Origin: Imbricaverruca yamaguchii
Taxonomy: Eukaryota > Arthropoda > Thecostraca > Neoverrucidae
Direction: 5' to 3'
Assembly: GCA_034440575.1 (NCBI GenBank)
Contig: JAOTOL010001605.1
Coordinates: forward strand, 1,402,001-1,466,000
Length of the DNA: 64,000 bases
The position numbers and the translations under genes are program-made. Positions 12,985 to 24,080 of this stretch are shown piece by piece. Every line of letters begins with the position of its first letter. The stretch's first letter is position 1. The notes beneath the pieces were generated by a model, which worked only from the letters and a program-made list of their open reading frames with translations, was not told where the DNA came from and searched no databases.

Positions 12985-13135
12985 CATTTGCATAGTCTGT
13001 GGATCCCGTGACAATGACGTCACTGCCATCACGGCCATCAGCGGTCGCCGTCCGGAGGGCGTCACCTACCACGGAGTTGTCGAAGGCGGTGTCGAACATG
13101 ACCACATCTTCACTGGCACAAGCTCGCTGTCTTCT
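12985..13135 (+). CDS. Candidate exon, unknown protein (beta)
   Basis: Directly after the GA tract, one plus-strand frame reads AICIVCGSRDNDVTAITAI, then SGRRPEGVTYHGVVEGGVE and HDHIFTGTSS before a stop at about 13135. The composition is protein-like and GC3 is high, as in the recognised exons here. No donor is clear and no family is recognised. The opposite strand is also open for about 40 codons, so coding status is uncertain. Confidence 0.25.
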
Positions 13136-13235
13136 TAGATCATCAGTGCCGTCGTTGGAGAATACGAGGAGGTAGTGTTTCTCTTGGACAGCGCGCCGTC
13201 ACGCCGTCACGTGGAACATCACGTGACCCTCTCCG

Positions 13236-13351
13236 GATTGGATTGTGGCTTTACGACGCCCTCAGCAGCTGAGGCCATACAGCGTCGCCTGCCTCTCACC
13301 CTGGCAGGAAGGGCGGGCATCGCGGGGAATCGAACTCTGGCTTGCCAGACC
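13236..13351 (-). mobile_element. tRNA-derived SINE (GTCGTAAA family) with 16-bp target-site duplication
   Basis: On the minus strand it contains a B-box-like AGTTCGATTCCCC, then GGTGAGAGGCAGGCGACGCTG and a GGCGTCGTAAAGCC 3' end. The same body recurs at 39983, 46640, 48290 and 50755. Direct repeats CACGTGACCCTCTCCG (13220-13235) and CACGTGACCCTCCCCG (13352-13367) flank it with one mismatch. Confidence 0.75.
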
Positions 13352-13396
13352 CACGTGACCCTCCCCGACACGCGCACCGGATCCGCCGGCTGCCGC

Positions 13397-13520
13397 GTAG
13401 AATATTCAGCAATTCTGAATCCAATTGAGAATGTTTTCAGCGCGCCGGAGTCGACGGCGAGGCAGCAGCTGGCCGTCAGCCGGCACCGGGTGGGCGACAG
13501 GATGGCGGCAGCTCGTGCCT
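13397..13520 (+). pseudogene. DDE transposase remnant (Tc1/IS630-like tail)
   Basis: A plus-strand frame reads EYSAILNPIENVFSA followed by a basic helix-rich stretch (TARQQLAVSRHRVGDRM). The YSxxLNPIExxF block is the conserved segment around the last catalytic acid of DDE_3-type transposases. Only this piece is recognisable, so the element is dead. Assignment to a specific superfamily is inference. Confidence 0.4.
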
Positions 13521-13587
13521 GCGCGTCAATATCAGCACTATTGTCGGCATATGCCGGATGTCGGATGTCTGATGTCGGAAACTCACG

Positions 13588-13621
13588 TCAATATTGAATC
13601 ACCATGGTGATTCAATATTGA
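13588..13621. repeat. Perfect 34-bp palindrome
   Basis: The sequence TCAATATTGAATCACC is followed immediately by its exact reverse complement (34 bp with one central overlap-free axis at CC|ATGG region). A second perfect palindrome of 20 bp (CCACGAGCTG/CAGCTCGTGG) lies at 13642-13661, only 20 bp away. Confidence 0.9.
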
Positions 13622-13796
13622 TTGAGTGATTCAAGATTCAACCACGAGCTGCAGCTCGTGGTTCTGACCAGCTGGCGATACAACATCCTCAGAGAAGGCA
13701 TCGCTGTCGGGGTGACCGGCGATGACGTACCGCCTCAATATCAGCACTCGAACTACTTCCCGCCGGCCTGCGCAGCCCGTGATATAATTATCGACT
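13617..13796 (+). CDS. Candidate exon, unknown protein (gamma)
   Basis: A plus-strand frame open from about 13625 reads NHELQLVVLTSWRYNILREG, then IAVGVTGDDVPPQYQ and HSNYFPPACA, ending at TAA 13796. It looks protein-like but unassigned. Its start overlaps the 20-bp palindrome and its end overlaps the beginning of an 821-bp tandem duplication. Splice sites are not convincing. Confidence 0.25.
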
Positions 13797-15410
13797 AAGT
13801 GACTGTCGCCCACGGACTAGGCGATTGCGATGTACATCCTGTGCTCTGATGCATAAGTGAACGGAATGGGCCCTTCATTGTGAACACATCGTTGTAAGAC
13901 ATTCGTGCGAGATTAACTACATTTTCAGATACATGTTATTTTTATATCTGGAAAATTCTACACATGCACATATTTACAGTGGATACGGTTTCAACATAGC
14001 CAGCAATGCTATTTGTTACACAACAGAGAAATCTCTGTTGTCAAATTAAAGATCAAATTTGAACGTTTTATGTACCTGGTGCGATAGCAGCCGGTGGGGT
14101 GCCTCCTTAGACCTCCAGATGAATACGAGGGTGGTGGAATGTCCGCCCTCCCCCACTCTATAGTCAGTAGTGTACGACGCATATCACTTGAATAACGAGT
14201 TGACCCATCAGAATATGTAGAAGTAAATTGCTATCATAAAAACCCAACTACCATTGGAGGTAATACGCACGTGCAATTATATTGGCCAAACTTTTCAATT
14301 GCGAATCACAATTTGTGCGTCGAATTCGGTTGAACACAGCCGAAATCGGTTGTTGCCGCTCCGAAACAAACCTGTATGCAGAATGCCATGCTCATTTCGC
14401 TGAATTATAATGTGCTATTGCCGAAATTGCTTGCACCATTTTTTTAATACACGCTGCCATGCCGAATTTCTCCGCCTTGTGTCATACTCGGACGCAACGT
14501 GCTGAAACGCTGAAATTCGATACGCTTTGTACTGAAATCCGAGCAGTTTGTTTAAACTTGCACGCGAAAAGGTATACTTACTGCTAGCCTGCGCAGCTCG
14601 TACGAACATTATCGACTGCACGACTGCCGCCCACCGACTAGGAGACTTTGATGCACACCCTGTGTTCTGGCGTTTAAGTATACGGTATGTGCACTTGTGT
14701 GAACACCTCGTTGTTTGTGCCCTTCATCGTACGGCGTTCATGCGATATCAATGGCATTTTCAAATACATGATATTGGTATCCCGGGATATTTTTATGCGC
14801 AGGTTTAGAGTACATTATGGTGTTTGAACATAGCCAACAATGCTATCTTTATATACCCAAATGAGTACCTATTGACCAATAACGGATCAAATTTTAACAT
14901 TTTATGTACATAATACTACAGCAGCCAATGCGGTACCCCAGACGTCATTTCCAAAAATAAAATGAGGAGGAAGGGGTGGGGTGAGAAACTGCCATCTAGG
15001 GAGCAGTGTTTGGTTCAGGAGCACAGTACCTGCATAACGAGTTGACGCATCAGAATATGTAGAAGTAAGCCGTTATCGTAAAAACCCAACCAGCATTAGA
15101 GGTATATGGATATGCGTTGATATGGACAAACACTTTTCACTTTTGAACCGTAATTTGTGCATCGAATTTGGTTGCCCATAGCCGAAATCGGTTGTTGCCG
15201 TGCCGAAGTAAGCTCCCATGTTGAATATCATGCTCATACCATTGAATTACAATGCGCCAAGCCGAAATGAATTGCACTATTGTTGAAATGCACGCTGTCC
15301 AACCGAACTTCCTCGTTTTGTGTCACATTCGGACGCAACACGCTGAAACGGCGAAATTGGACGCGCTGCTGAAAACATGCAGTTTGCTCAGACTTGCACC
15401 CAAACAGGTG
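13765..15410. repeat. Tandem duplication, about 821-bp unit x2
   Basis: Shared landmarks include GCCTGCGCAGC (13768 and 14589), the GACTGCCGCCCACCGACTAGG-like segment, ACATAGCCA(G/A)CAATGCTAT, AATATGTAGAAGTAA and GAAATCGGTTGTTGCCG, all offset by about 821 bp. The copies are clearly diverged, so the duplication is old. No coding capacity is seen in either copy. Confidence 0.75.
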
Positions 15411-15713
15411 GACACTTCCTGGCGGCCGATGGTGTTACGCTGGTCACACTCGCGGGCCGCACAAATCGCCGATAGCAGGTGACAACTCCGCCGATAACGG
15501 CCGGCCGATAACGACCGGTACCGAGTCGGAGCGTCGGTCGGCCCATTTTCCGGCCACAAAAGTGGGTCGTCGACATCGGCGGGGGCGCGGCGCATCGCGA
15601 CGAAGACGGGCATCGATTATCCGCGCTCGGCCATGAATAACCCAGCGGCGGCGAAAAAAGGCGGCGGTGAAAAAGGCGGCGCGCCCGGCGTCAGCTAGTC
15701 GTACCGCGACGGG

Positions 15714-15985
15714 TACGACGGCTGTGACACGGACGGCTGTGACACGGACAGCTGTGACACGGACGGCTGTGACACGGACGGCTGTGACACGGACGGCTGT
15801 GACACGGACGGCTGTGACACGGACAGCTGTGACACGGACGGCTGTGACACGGACGGCTGTGACACGGACGGATGTGCGGCTGTGACACGGACAGCTGTGA
15901 CACGGCCGGGTGTGCGGCTGTGACACGGACGGCTGTGACACGGACAGCTGTGACACGGACGGTCGTGACACGGACAGCTACGCTG
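15714..15985. repeat. 15-bp minisatellite
   Basis: About 16 copies of GGCTGTGACACGGAC, with some G-to-A variants (GACAGCTGTGACACG) and two copies carrying a GATGTGCG or CGGGTGTGCG insertion. Confidence 0.95.
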
Positions 15986-16029
15986 GCCCTGCCAGGGGTG
16001 GCCATAATTCAGTCGGCGCCAGTAGTCTC

Positions 16030-16925
16030 CAGTCGGCCGGTCCAGGTCACCCCTGCCGGCCGCCAGGTCCAGGTCACACCCCGCCGGTCGCCAGGTCCAG
16101 GTCACCCCCGCCGGCCGCCAGGTCCAGGTCACCCCCGCCGGCCGCCAGGTCCAGGTCACCCCCGCCGGCCGCCAGGTCCAGGTCACCCCTGCCGGCCGCC
16201 AGGTCCAGGTCACCCCTGCCGGCCGCCAGGTCCAGGTCACCCCCGCCGGCCGCCAGGTCCAGGTCACCCCCGCCGGCCGCCAGGTCAGGTCACACTGCCG
16301 GCCGGTCAGGTCCGTGTCCGCCAGGTCCGCGTCCGCCAGGTCGCCGGCCGCCAGGTCCGCCGGTCGCCAGGTCCAGGCCCCCGCCGGCTGCCAGGTACCC
16401 CGCCGGCCGCCAGGTCCGGGTCGGCGGTCCGCCGGCCGCCAGGTGGGGCCAGGTCCCGGCCGCCGGGCCGGCCGCCAGGTCCGGTCCCCTGCCGGCCGCC
16501 AGGTTCAGGTCCCCCGCCGGTGGCGGCCCTGCCGGCCGCCAGGTCCAGGTCACCCCCGCCGGCCGCCAGGCTCAGGTCACCCCGCCGGCCGCCAGGTCCA
16601 GGTCACCCACCGGCCGCCAGTGCCCGGCCGCCAGGTCCGCCGGCCGCCAGGTCCAGGTCACCCCCGCCGGCCGCCAGGTCCAGGTCACCCCCGCCGGCCG
16701 CCAGGTTCAGGTCACCCCCGCCGGCCGCCAGGTCCAGGTCACCCCTGCCGGCCGCCAGGTCCAGGTCACCCCCGCTGGCCGCCAGGTCCGCGGGCCGCCA
16801 GGTCAGGTACCCCTGCGGCCGCGGTGGGGCCGCGGTTGTCCGCCGGGACAGGCCGGTCACCGCCGGCCGCCAGGTCCAGGTCACCCCCGCCGGCCGCCAG
16901 GTCCAGGTCACCCCTGCCGGCCGCC
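16030..16925. repeat. 27-bp GC-rich minisatellite
   Basis: About 30 copies of a 27-bp unit made of CCAGGTCCAGGTCAC and CCCCGCCGGCCG. The central part (16290-16540) is degenerate with many indels. Long open frames over this block on both strands are by-products of the repeat. Confidence 0.95.
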
Positions 16926-17131
16926 GAGTCCGTCGGCCAGGTGGGCCGCGCGGCGCCACCCTCAGTATCGCCGCCGGAGCGGGCGGGCTGGGTGCCCCGC
17001 GTGGCTGCGTGTGCTGCAGACCGCGTGCAGCCGCCCGCCTGTCGCAACTGGTGGTGTGTTGTGGCAGTCTGACGAGCCTGACCGAGTCGGCAGTCTGCGC
17101 TGCAGCCGCCGTACCGTCACGACTCAGTGAG
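16926..17131 (+). other. CpG-rich block ending in a donor-like site
   Basis: A non-repetitive CpG-rich segment follows the minisatellite and ends at CAGTGAG|GTGAGCTGG, a good splice-donor match. It could be a first exon or 5' UTR of an unidentified plus-strand gene. No protein frame is convincing, so this is inference only. Confidence 0.25.
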
Positions 17132-17290
17132 GTGAGCTGGCTCAGCGAAAGTGAAAGGCTTACAGGTGAGTTGGCTCAGTGAATGTGAGCGACTTACATG
17201 TGAGTTGGATCAGTGAATGTGAGCGACTTACATGTGAGTTGGATCAGTGAATGCGAACGACTTACAGGTGAGTTAGCTTTGTGAATATGA
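17132..17290 (+). repeat. 34-bp repeat carrying donor-like GTGAGT
   Basis: GTGAG occurs at 17132, 17166, 17200, 17234 and 17268 (period 34). Each unit reads roughly GTGAGTTGG-NTCAGTGAATG-TGAGCGACTTACA; two have CAG|GTGAGT, a consensus donor. The array starts exactly at the donor-like end of the preceding CpG-rich block. Confidence 0.8.
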
Positions 17291-17299
17291 ACCTCTTCG

Positions 17300-18943
17300 T
17301 GAGTGAACATGTTTGCATGCAAAACTATTCTGAATCGTTATCTAGTTTCCCAAAATCGATTGTGAGATTTGAGTCGCCAAAATAATTCTGGAAAGGTGGT
17401 GGTGTCCATGGTGGCAAATTGAAGCTTAAAAACAGAAAGCAAGATGTCAGAATAAACAGGCGAACAAAAGTTTTATATTCAGGATCTATTTCTTCTTCTT
17501 TTTTTTCTTCAAATTGATGTCGGCAACAAATGTGTCTCGACGTGCCGTCTGCTAGCTTCCACATAATATTCAATTGTAGGACATGAACAATTTCAGGTCG
17601 ATATTTGTCATGCAACAACCATACGCATACTAGTGCGCGTATGGTATTAGGTGTATTAGATGTGATATAGTAATAGTGTAGGTACTAATGTAGTAGTACG
17701 CGTGTATTCATGTATTCATAGATGGCAGAAGGGTCGTGAAGCCCATGGTGCCATTTCCTGATTGTTGGGCATTTTCAGTTTGTGATTTTGAGAGTAGGAG
17801 GAAAAGATGACAGCATAATATCCTTGAAGATAATGGAAGATAGGAGTTGAAGATTGCTCGCATTTGGCACCATTTCCCAAACAAATCTGGAAGCTTTGGG
17901 ACACTGGTAGTTCATGCCTAACACACCGGAATGTAAGATCGGCAACATGATTGTTTGCCGCACATTTGTACAACCCCAGACCAAGAGGCGGCGAAATCTC
18001 ATTTGACCAGGAGGAAGGGAACCATGCTTATTCTAGACTCCATATTTACAATGCTACGCCTAAAATTCACTCTAAAATTAACACTAAGCATTAAAATCCA
18101 GGATTTAGGTTTAGCACCAACTAAGCCATATGCAGGTGTTACACTTCTAAAATATAGGATTAACACTAAAATTCACAGATTTTGGGAAGTAATGACCTCT
18201 TTTCCCCTGCTCCGCCACCCCAGACTAGACCTATGCCCCACTATTCAACCAGGCCTTAGATGTGAGTGCTGTTGCATGTGTGAATGTGTGAGTGAGTGGG
18301 TCAGTGGGTCAGTGGGAGAAGAAGGAAGTACCTCAACGATAAGGAGTTGGACTGAGGGCGCAGGTAACGTTCCTGGTACAGCGGGGACAAGGATAAGATA
18401 AGAGGATAAGATGACAAGAGTATTGTCACGAGGCTGCCACTGAGTGCGAGTAAACAGTGGAGATCCTAGGATGCAACACGGCCTGCTCGCCTGTGGGGGG
18501 AGTTACCTGGTCAGACAGGGGAGCTCCCCAGGATGCAACAAGGCCTGCTCGCCTGTGAGGCCTGCTCGCCTGTGAGTTCAAATGTCACGAGGTCACATCA
18601 AACCATATGACCACAGGTGAGGTCGCCGAGTGCGGCGTTTTTCAGCAGCGGTCTCGTGCAGTGCAGCAGGGTAACGACCTGACTGTAACGTTCTTCACTG
18701 GCTGGCAAAGCTGCGGCAATTCAGAGAAGAACAATGAAGTCTTTTTTAAGCGCACCTTCCTTTAATAGGCGTCCTATTGAGTGGTCGGTTCAGTTGGAAG
18801 GATACTCGGCTATGTTTCGCTTCGCCCGTATTCAAGCTTGCAGCTCCCTGTATCCTCTACAATACATTGCCATTAGGCATTTAGACGTTCCGTTTTGTTT
18901 TTGTTGACCAGATAGCTGAAGTATTGTTGGAATCTAGACGCTG

Positions 18944-18995
<52 letters not shown>

Positions 18996-20195
18996 TCATT
19001 GAATAAAACAACGTACTTCGTGTTGATGTGCCTCTTTAAAATGCGGGCTTTGAAAGATCTGGATCCTCTCGCTGACACCACACATTCAGAAGTTCCAATG
19101 CCAGTTAAGCTTGGTGCTGAACACCTGGCACTTTCCGAGGTGTCCATGTCAGATTGTGTAGGTATTGCAACTTTTCGTCCTTCGCAGTCTCAGTGTTGTG
19201 ATTTCTGCTCTGTGAATATTTAATTTATCGAAGAATACTTGTGGACTTCAGTCGACGGGACCAGGATAAAAGTCGATTTCGGATGTATGTCATCGGTGGT
19301 TACAGTGATTTGCTTCGATCTCATTCGATCTTAAAGATAACTGTCTACCTAGATTACTGCCAACACCGGAATACATATCCACAGGTTCTAGATGTGGATG
19401 ACATGGACGTAGGTGCTTGTGATTCGATATCATCAAAACCTCACGCAAAAGGAGGAGACAAAATTACAACTGAAAAACGTCCACGTTGTCTAGCCTGCCC
19501 TGTACCCGTATGAAGCCTATTTAACGCGGCGATATAATTATGAATAAATGCAAGATAGATGGACGGGAAGATTGCTGAAGCTTTTGCATTTTTTTCACAC
19601 GTAATGTCATGTTCTAACACAAAGGAACTGGTAAGCGTTCAAAAAGGAACTGCCAAGCATCAGCATGTCATTGATCAAACATCAGACATAAAGACATAAA
19701 TACATAAAAGATTTGTGCAACTATGAGCCACAATGGCCCTTCTTGGCTGTACTCTGTACACTGAACCAGTTGCCCACCAAATATGTCAATCAGCTCTCCC
19801 TGTAATACTGAAAAGCAAGCCTTTTCAGCATAAACAGTGTCATTTAAGTAAATTAGCATAAACACATTAGCAAACTTAAATTAGCATTAATTAACATTAG
19901 CATAAACTTAAATTAGCATAACCAGTGTCTTTTAAGCCCAGAAAGAGGGCTAATGCATTCTGGAACTGTGGTTCATATCGACCACATGAAATGTAGGACA
20001 GTCCAGTGGACCAGCACCAGCTAAAAATTTCCCTCGTCAAGGACATCAACTTAAATTGAAGCACATCATTGCAACTCTAAGTTAGATTGTGACACACGAT
20101 GTATATGTCTACCTTTATTCATAACAAATATATAACTTTAGTACATACGCAGCATTTATCCATAACTCTTTACCGTCTTATTGAATCGGCCAGTA
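17300..20195. other. Non-coding stretch
   Basis: AT-richer DNA with no supported exon. It contains the (GT)n tract at 18945-18993, a small duplication of AGGCCTGCTCGCCTGTG around 18480-18575, and an AACATTAGCATAAACTTAAATT-like short repeat near 19855-19920. Confidence 0.5.
18945..18993. repeat. (GT)n microsatellite
   Basis: About 24 uninterrupted GT units. Confidence 0.98.
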
Positions 20196-20198
20196 CAT

Positions 20199-23100
20199 GG
20201 ACGCCTGCTGTCTGCACCAGGTAGCAGGCGTCCACGCATATATACAGCAGCAGGTGTCCACGCATATACACAACAGCAGGCGTCCGCGCATATACACAGC
20301 AGCAGGCGTCCACGCATATATACAGCAGCAGGCGTCCACGCATATACACAGCAGCAGGCGTCCACGCATATATACAGCAGCAGGCGTCCAGGCATATATA
20401 CAGCAGCAGGCGTCCACGCATATATACAGCAGCAGGCGTCCACGCATATACACAGCAGCAGGCGTCCACGCATATATACAGCAGCAGGCGCCACGATATA
20501 TAAGCAGCAGGGCCGCATATATACAGCAGCAGGTGTCCACGCATATACACAGCAGCAGGCGTCCACGCATATATACAGCAGCAGGTCAGGCGTCCACGCA
20601 TATAATCCACGCATATATACACAGCAGCAGGCGTCCACGCATATATACAGCAGCAGGCGTCCACGCATATATACAGCAGCAGGCGTCCACGCATATACAC
20701 AGCAGCAGGCGTCCACGCATATATACAGCAGCAGGCGTCCACGCATATATACAGCAGCAGGCGTCCACGCATATACACAGCAGCAGGCGTCCACGCATAT
20801 ATACAGCAGCAGGCGTCCACGCATATATACAGCAGCAGGCGTCCACGCATATACACAGCAGCAGGCGTCCACGCATATATACAGCAGCAGGCGTCCACGC
20901 ATATATACAGCAGCAGGCGTCCACGCATATATACAGCAGCAGGCGTCCACGCATATACACAGCAGCAGGCGTCCACGCATATATACAGCAGCAGGCGTCC
21001 ACGCATATATACAGCAGCAGGCGTCCACGCATATATACAGCAGCAGGCGTCCACGCATATATACAGCAGCAGGCGTCCACGCATATATACAGCAGCAGGC
21101 GTCCACGCATATATACAGCAGCAGGCGTCCACGCATATATACAGCAGCAGGCGTCCACGCATATATACAGCAGCAGGCGTCCACGCATATATACAGCAGC
21201 AGGCGTCCACGCATATATACAGCAGCAGGCGTCCACGCATATATACAGCAGCAGGCGTCCACGCATATATACAGCAGCAGGCGTCCACGCATATATAACA
21301 GCAGGCGTCCACGCATATACACAGCAGCAGGCGTCCACGCATATACACAGCAGCAGGCGTCCACGCATATATACAGCAGCAGGCGTCCACGCATATACAC
21401 AGCAGCAGGCGTCCACGCATATATACAGCAGCAGGCGTCCACGCATATATAGGGTCCACGCATATATACAGCAGCAGGCGTCCACGCATATACACAGCAG
21501 CAGGCGTCCACGCATATATACAGCAGCAGGCGTCCACGCATATACACAGCAGCAGGCGTCCACGCATATACACAGCAGCAGGCGTCCACGCATATATACA
21601 GCAGCAGGCGTCCACGCATATATACAGCAGCAGGCGTCCACGCATATATACAGCAGCAGGCGTCCACGCATATATACAGCAGCAGGCGTCCACGCATATA
21701 TACAGCAGCAGGCGTCCACGCATATATACACAGCAGCAGGCGTCCACGCATATATCACAGCAGCAGGCGTCCACGCATATATACAGCAGCAGGCGTCCAC
21801 GCATATATACAGCAGCAGGCGTCCACGCATATACACAGCAGCAGGCGTCCACGCATATACACAGCAGCAGGCGTCCACGCATATACACAGCAGCAGGCGT
21901 CCACGCATATACACAGCAGCAGGCGTCCACGCATATATACAGCAGCAGGCGTCCACGCATATATACAGCAGCAGGCGTCCACGCATATATACAGCAGCAG
22001 GCGTCCACGCATATATACAGCAGCAGGCGTCCACGCATATATACAGCAGCAGGCGTCCACGCATATACACAGCAGCAGGCGTCCACGCATATATACAGCA
22101 GCAGGCGTCCACGCATATATACAGCAGCAGGCGTCCACGCATATATACAGCAGCAGGCGTCCACGCATATATACAGCAGCAGGCGTCCACGCATATATAC
22201 AGCAGCAGGCGTCCACGCATATATACAGCAGCAGGCGTCCACGCATATATACAGCAGCAGGCGTCCACGCATATATACAGCAGCAGGCGTCCACGCATAT
22301 ATACAGCAGCAGGCGTCCACGCAATATACAGCAGCAGGCGTCCACGCATATATACAGCAGCAGGCGTCCACGCATATATACAGCAGCAGGCGTCCACGCA
22401 TATATACAGCAGCAGGCGTCCACGCATATATACAGCAGCAGGCGTCCACGCATATACACAGCAGCAGGCGTCCACGCATATATACAGCAGCAGGCGTCCA
22501 CGCATATATACAGCAGCAGGCGTCCACGCATATACACAGCAGCAGGCGTCCACGCATATACACAGCAGCAGGCGTCCACGCATATACACAGCAGCAGGCG
22601 TCCACGCATATATACAGCAGCAGGCGTCCACGCATATATACAGCAGCAGGCGTCCACGCATATATACAGCAGCAGGCGTCCACGCATATACACAGCAGCA
22701 GGCGTCCACGAGCATGCATATACAGCAGCAGGCGTCCACGCATATATACAGCAGCAGGCGTCCACGCATATATACAGCAGCAGGCGTCCACGCATATATA
22801 CAGCAGCAGGCGTCCACGCATATACACAGCAGCAGGCGTCCACGCATATATACAGCAGCAGGCGTCCACGCATATATACAGCAGCAGGCGTCCACGCATA
22901 TATACAGCAGCAGGCGTCCACGCATATATACAGCAGCAGGCGTCCACGCATATATACAGCAGCAGGCGTCCACGCATATATACAGCAGCAGGCGTCCACG
23001 CATATATACAGCAGCAGGCGTCCACGCATATAAAGCAGGCGTCCATATATACAGCAGCAGGCGTCCACGCATATATACAGCAGCAGGCGTCCACGCATAT

Positions 23101-23690
23101 ATACAGCAGCAGGGCGTCCACGCAAATATACAAGCAGGCGTCCACGCATATATACAGCAGCAGGCGTCCACGCATATATACAGCAGCAGGCGTCCACGCA
23201 TATATACAGCAGCAGGCGTCCACGCATATATACAGCAGCAGGCGTCCACGCATATATACAGCAGCAGGCGTCCACGCATATACACAGCAGCAGGCGTCCA
23301 CGCATATATACAGCAGCAGGCGTCCACGCATATATACAGCAGCAGGCGTCCACGCATATATACAGCAGCAGGCGTCCACGCATATATACAGCAGCAGGCG
23401 TCCACGCATATATACAGCAGCAGGCGTCCACGCATATACACAGCAGCAGGCGTCCACGCATATACACAGCAGCAGGCGTCCACGCATATACACAGCAGCA
23501 GGCGTCCACGCATATATACAGCAGCAGGCGTCCACGCATATACACAGCAGCAGGCGTCCACGCATATATACAGCAGCAGACGTCCACGCATATACACAGC
23601 AGCAGGCGACCACGCATATACACAGCAGCAGGCTAGGCGACCACGCATATATACAGCAGCAGGCGTCCACGCATACACACAGCAGGCATA
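20199..23690. repeat. 26-bp satellite array, about 3.5 kb
   Basis: About 130 copies of a 26-bp unit (CAGCAGCAGGCG + TCCACGCATATATA). Two variants alternate irregularly: CATATATACAG and CATATACACAG. A few copies have small deletions or fusions (20490-20600, 21450, 22710, 23030-23130). The array is preceded by an inverted half-unit: GGACGCCTGCT at 20199-20209 pairs with AGCAGGCGTCC at 20223-20233. Because 26 is not a multiple of three and the unit lacks stops in most frames, open frames over 1,000 codons arise on both strands; they are not genes. Confidence 0.98.
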
Positions 23691-23699
23691 CATCAGCGG

Positions 23700-24080
23700 C
23701 GAGTCCGACCCTGGGCCAATCCAGCGGTCACACCACGGTGCCTCACCACGGCCACCGCCGGCGCGTGTAAACACCCGCCTGCTGCCCCTGACCAATGCCA
23801 AGCCGGCGGTGACTCACCGTGGCCTCAATGTCACCGGCGGCCAGGTCACTGTCACGGGCGACGGTCGGCCGGCGGACACACACGCGGACGGGTCGTTAGT
23901 GCCGCCGGGCGTCAGTCGATGACCTGACCCAGATGGGCGGACGCGCGCCGACCTACTTAGCGCCGGTGGCCGGGCAGCACGTACACAAACAGAGGCGGCA
24001 GGTGCGGACATGACGACAGCGAAGGTCAGGCCGGCTCGGCAGCCGCGTGGGGCCGCGCATCGATTAGCTTGTTGGCAGTT
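23700..24080. other. CpG-rich single-copy block
   Basis: Directly after the satellite lies a GC-rich, CpG-rich segment resembling exon or promoter DNA in composition. Frames on both strands are open for short distances but match no family I recognise. Confidence 0.3.

Noticed and set aside
15872..17182. A 436-codon plus-strand frame
   Set aside because: Mostly the 15-bp and 27-bp minisatellites read through; no domain.
20170..23922. Open frames of more than 1,000 codons on both strands
   Set aside because: They are translations of the 26-bp satellite in rotating frames; both strands are open at once and there is no flanking gene structure.
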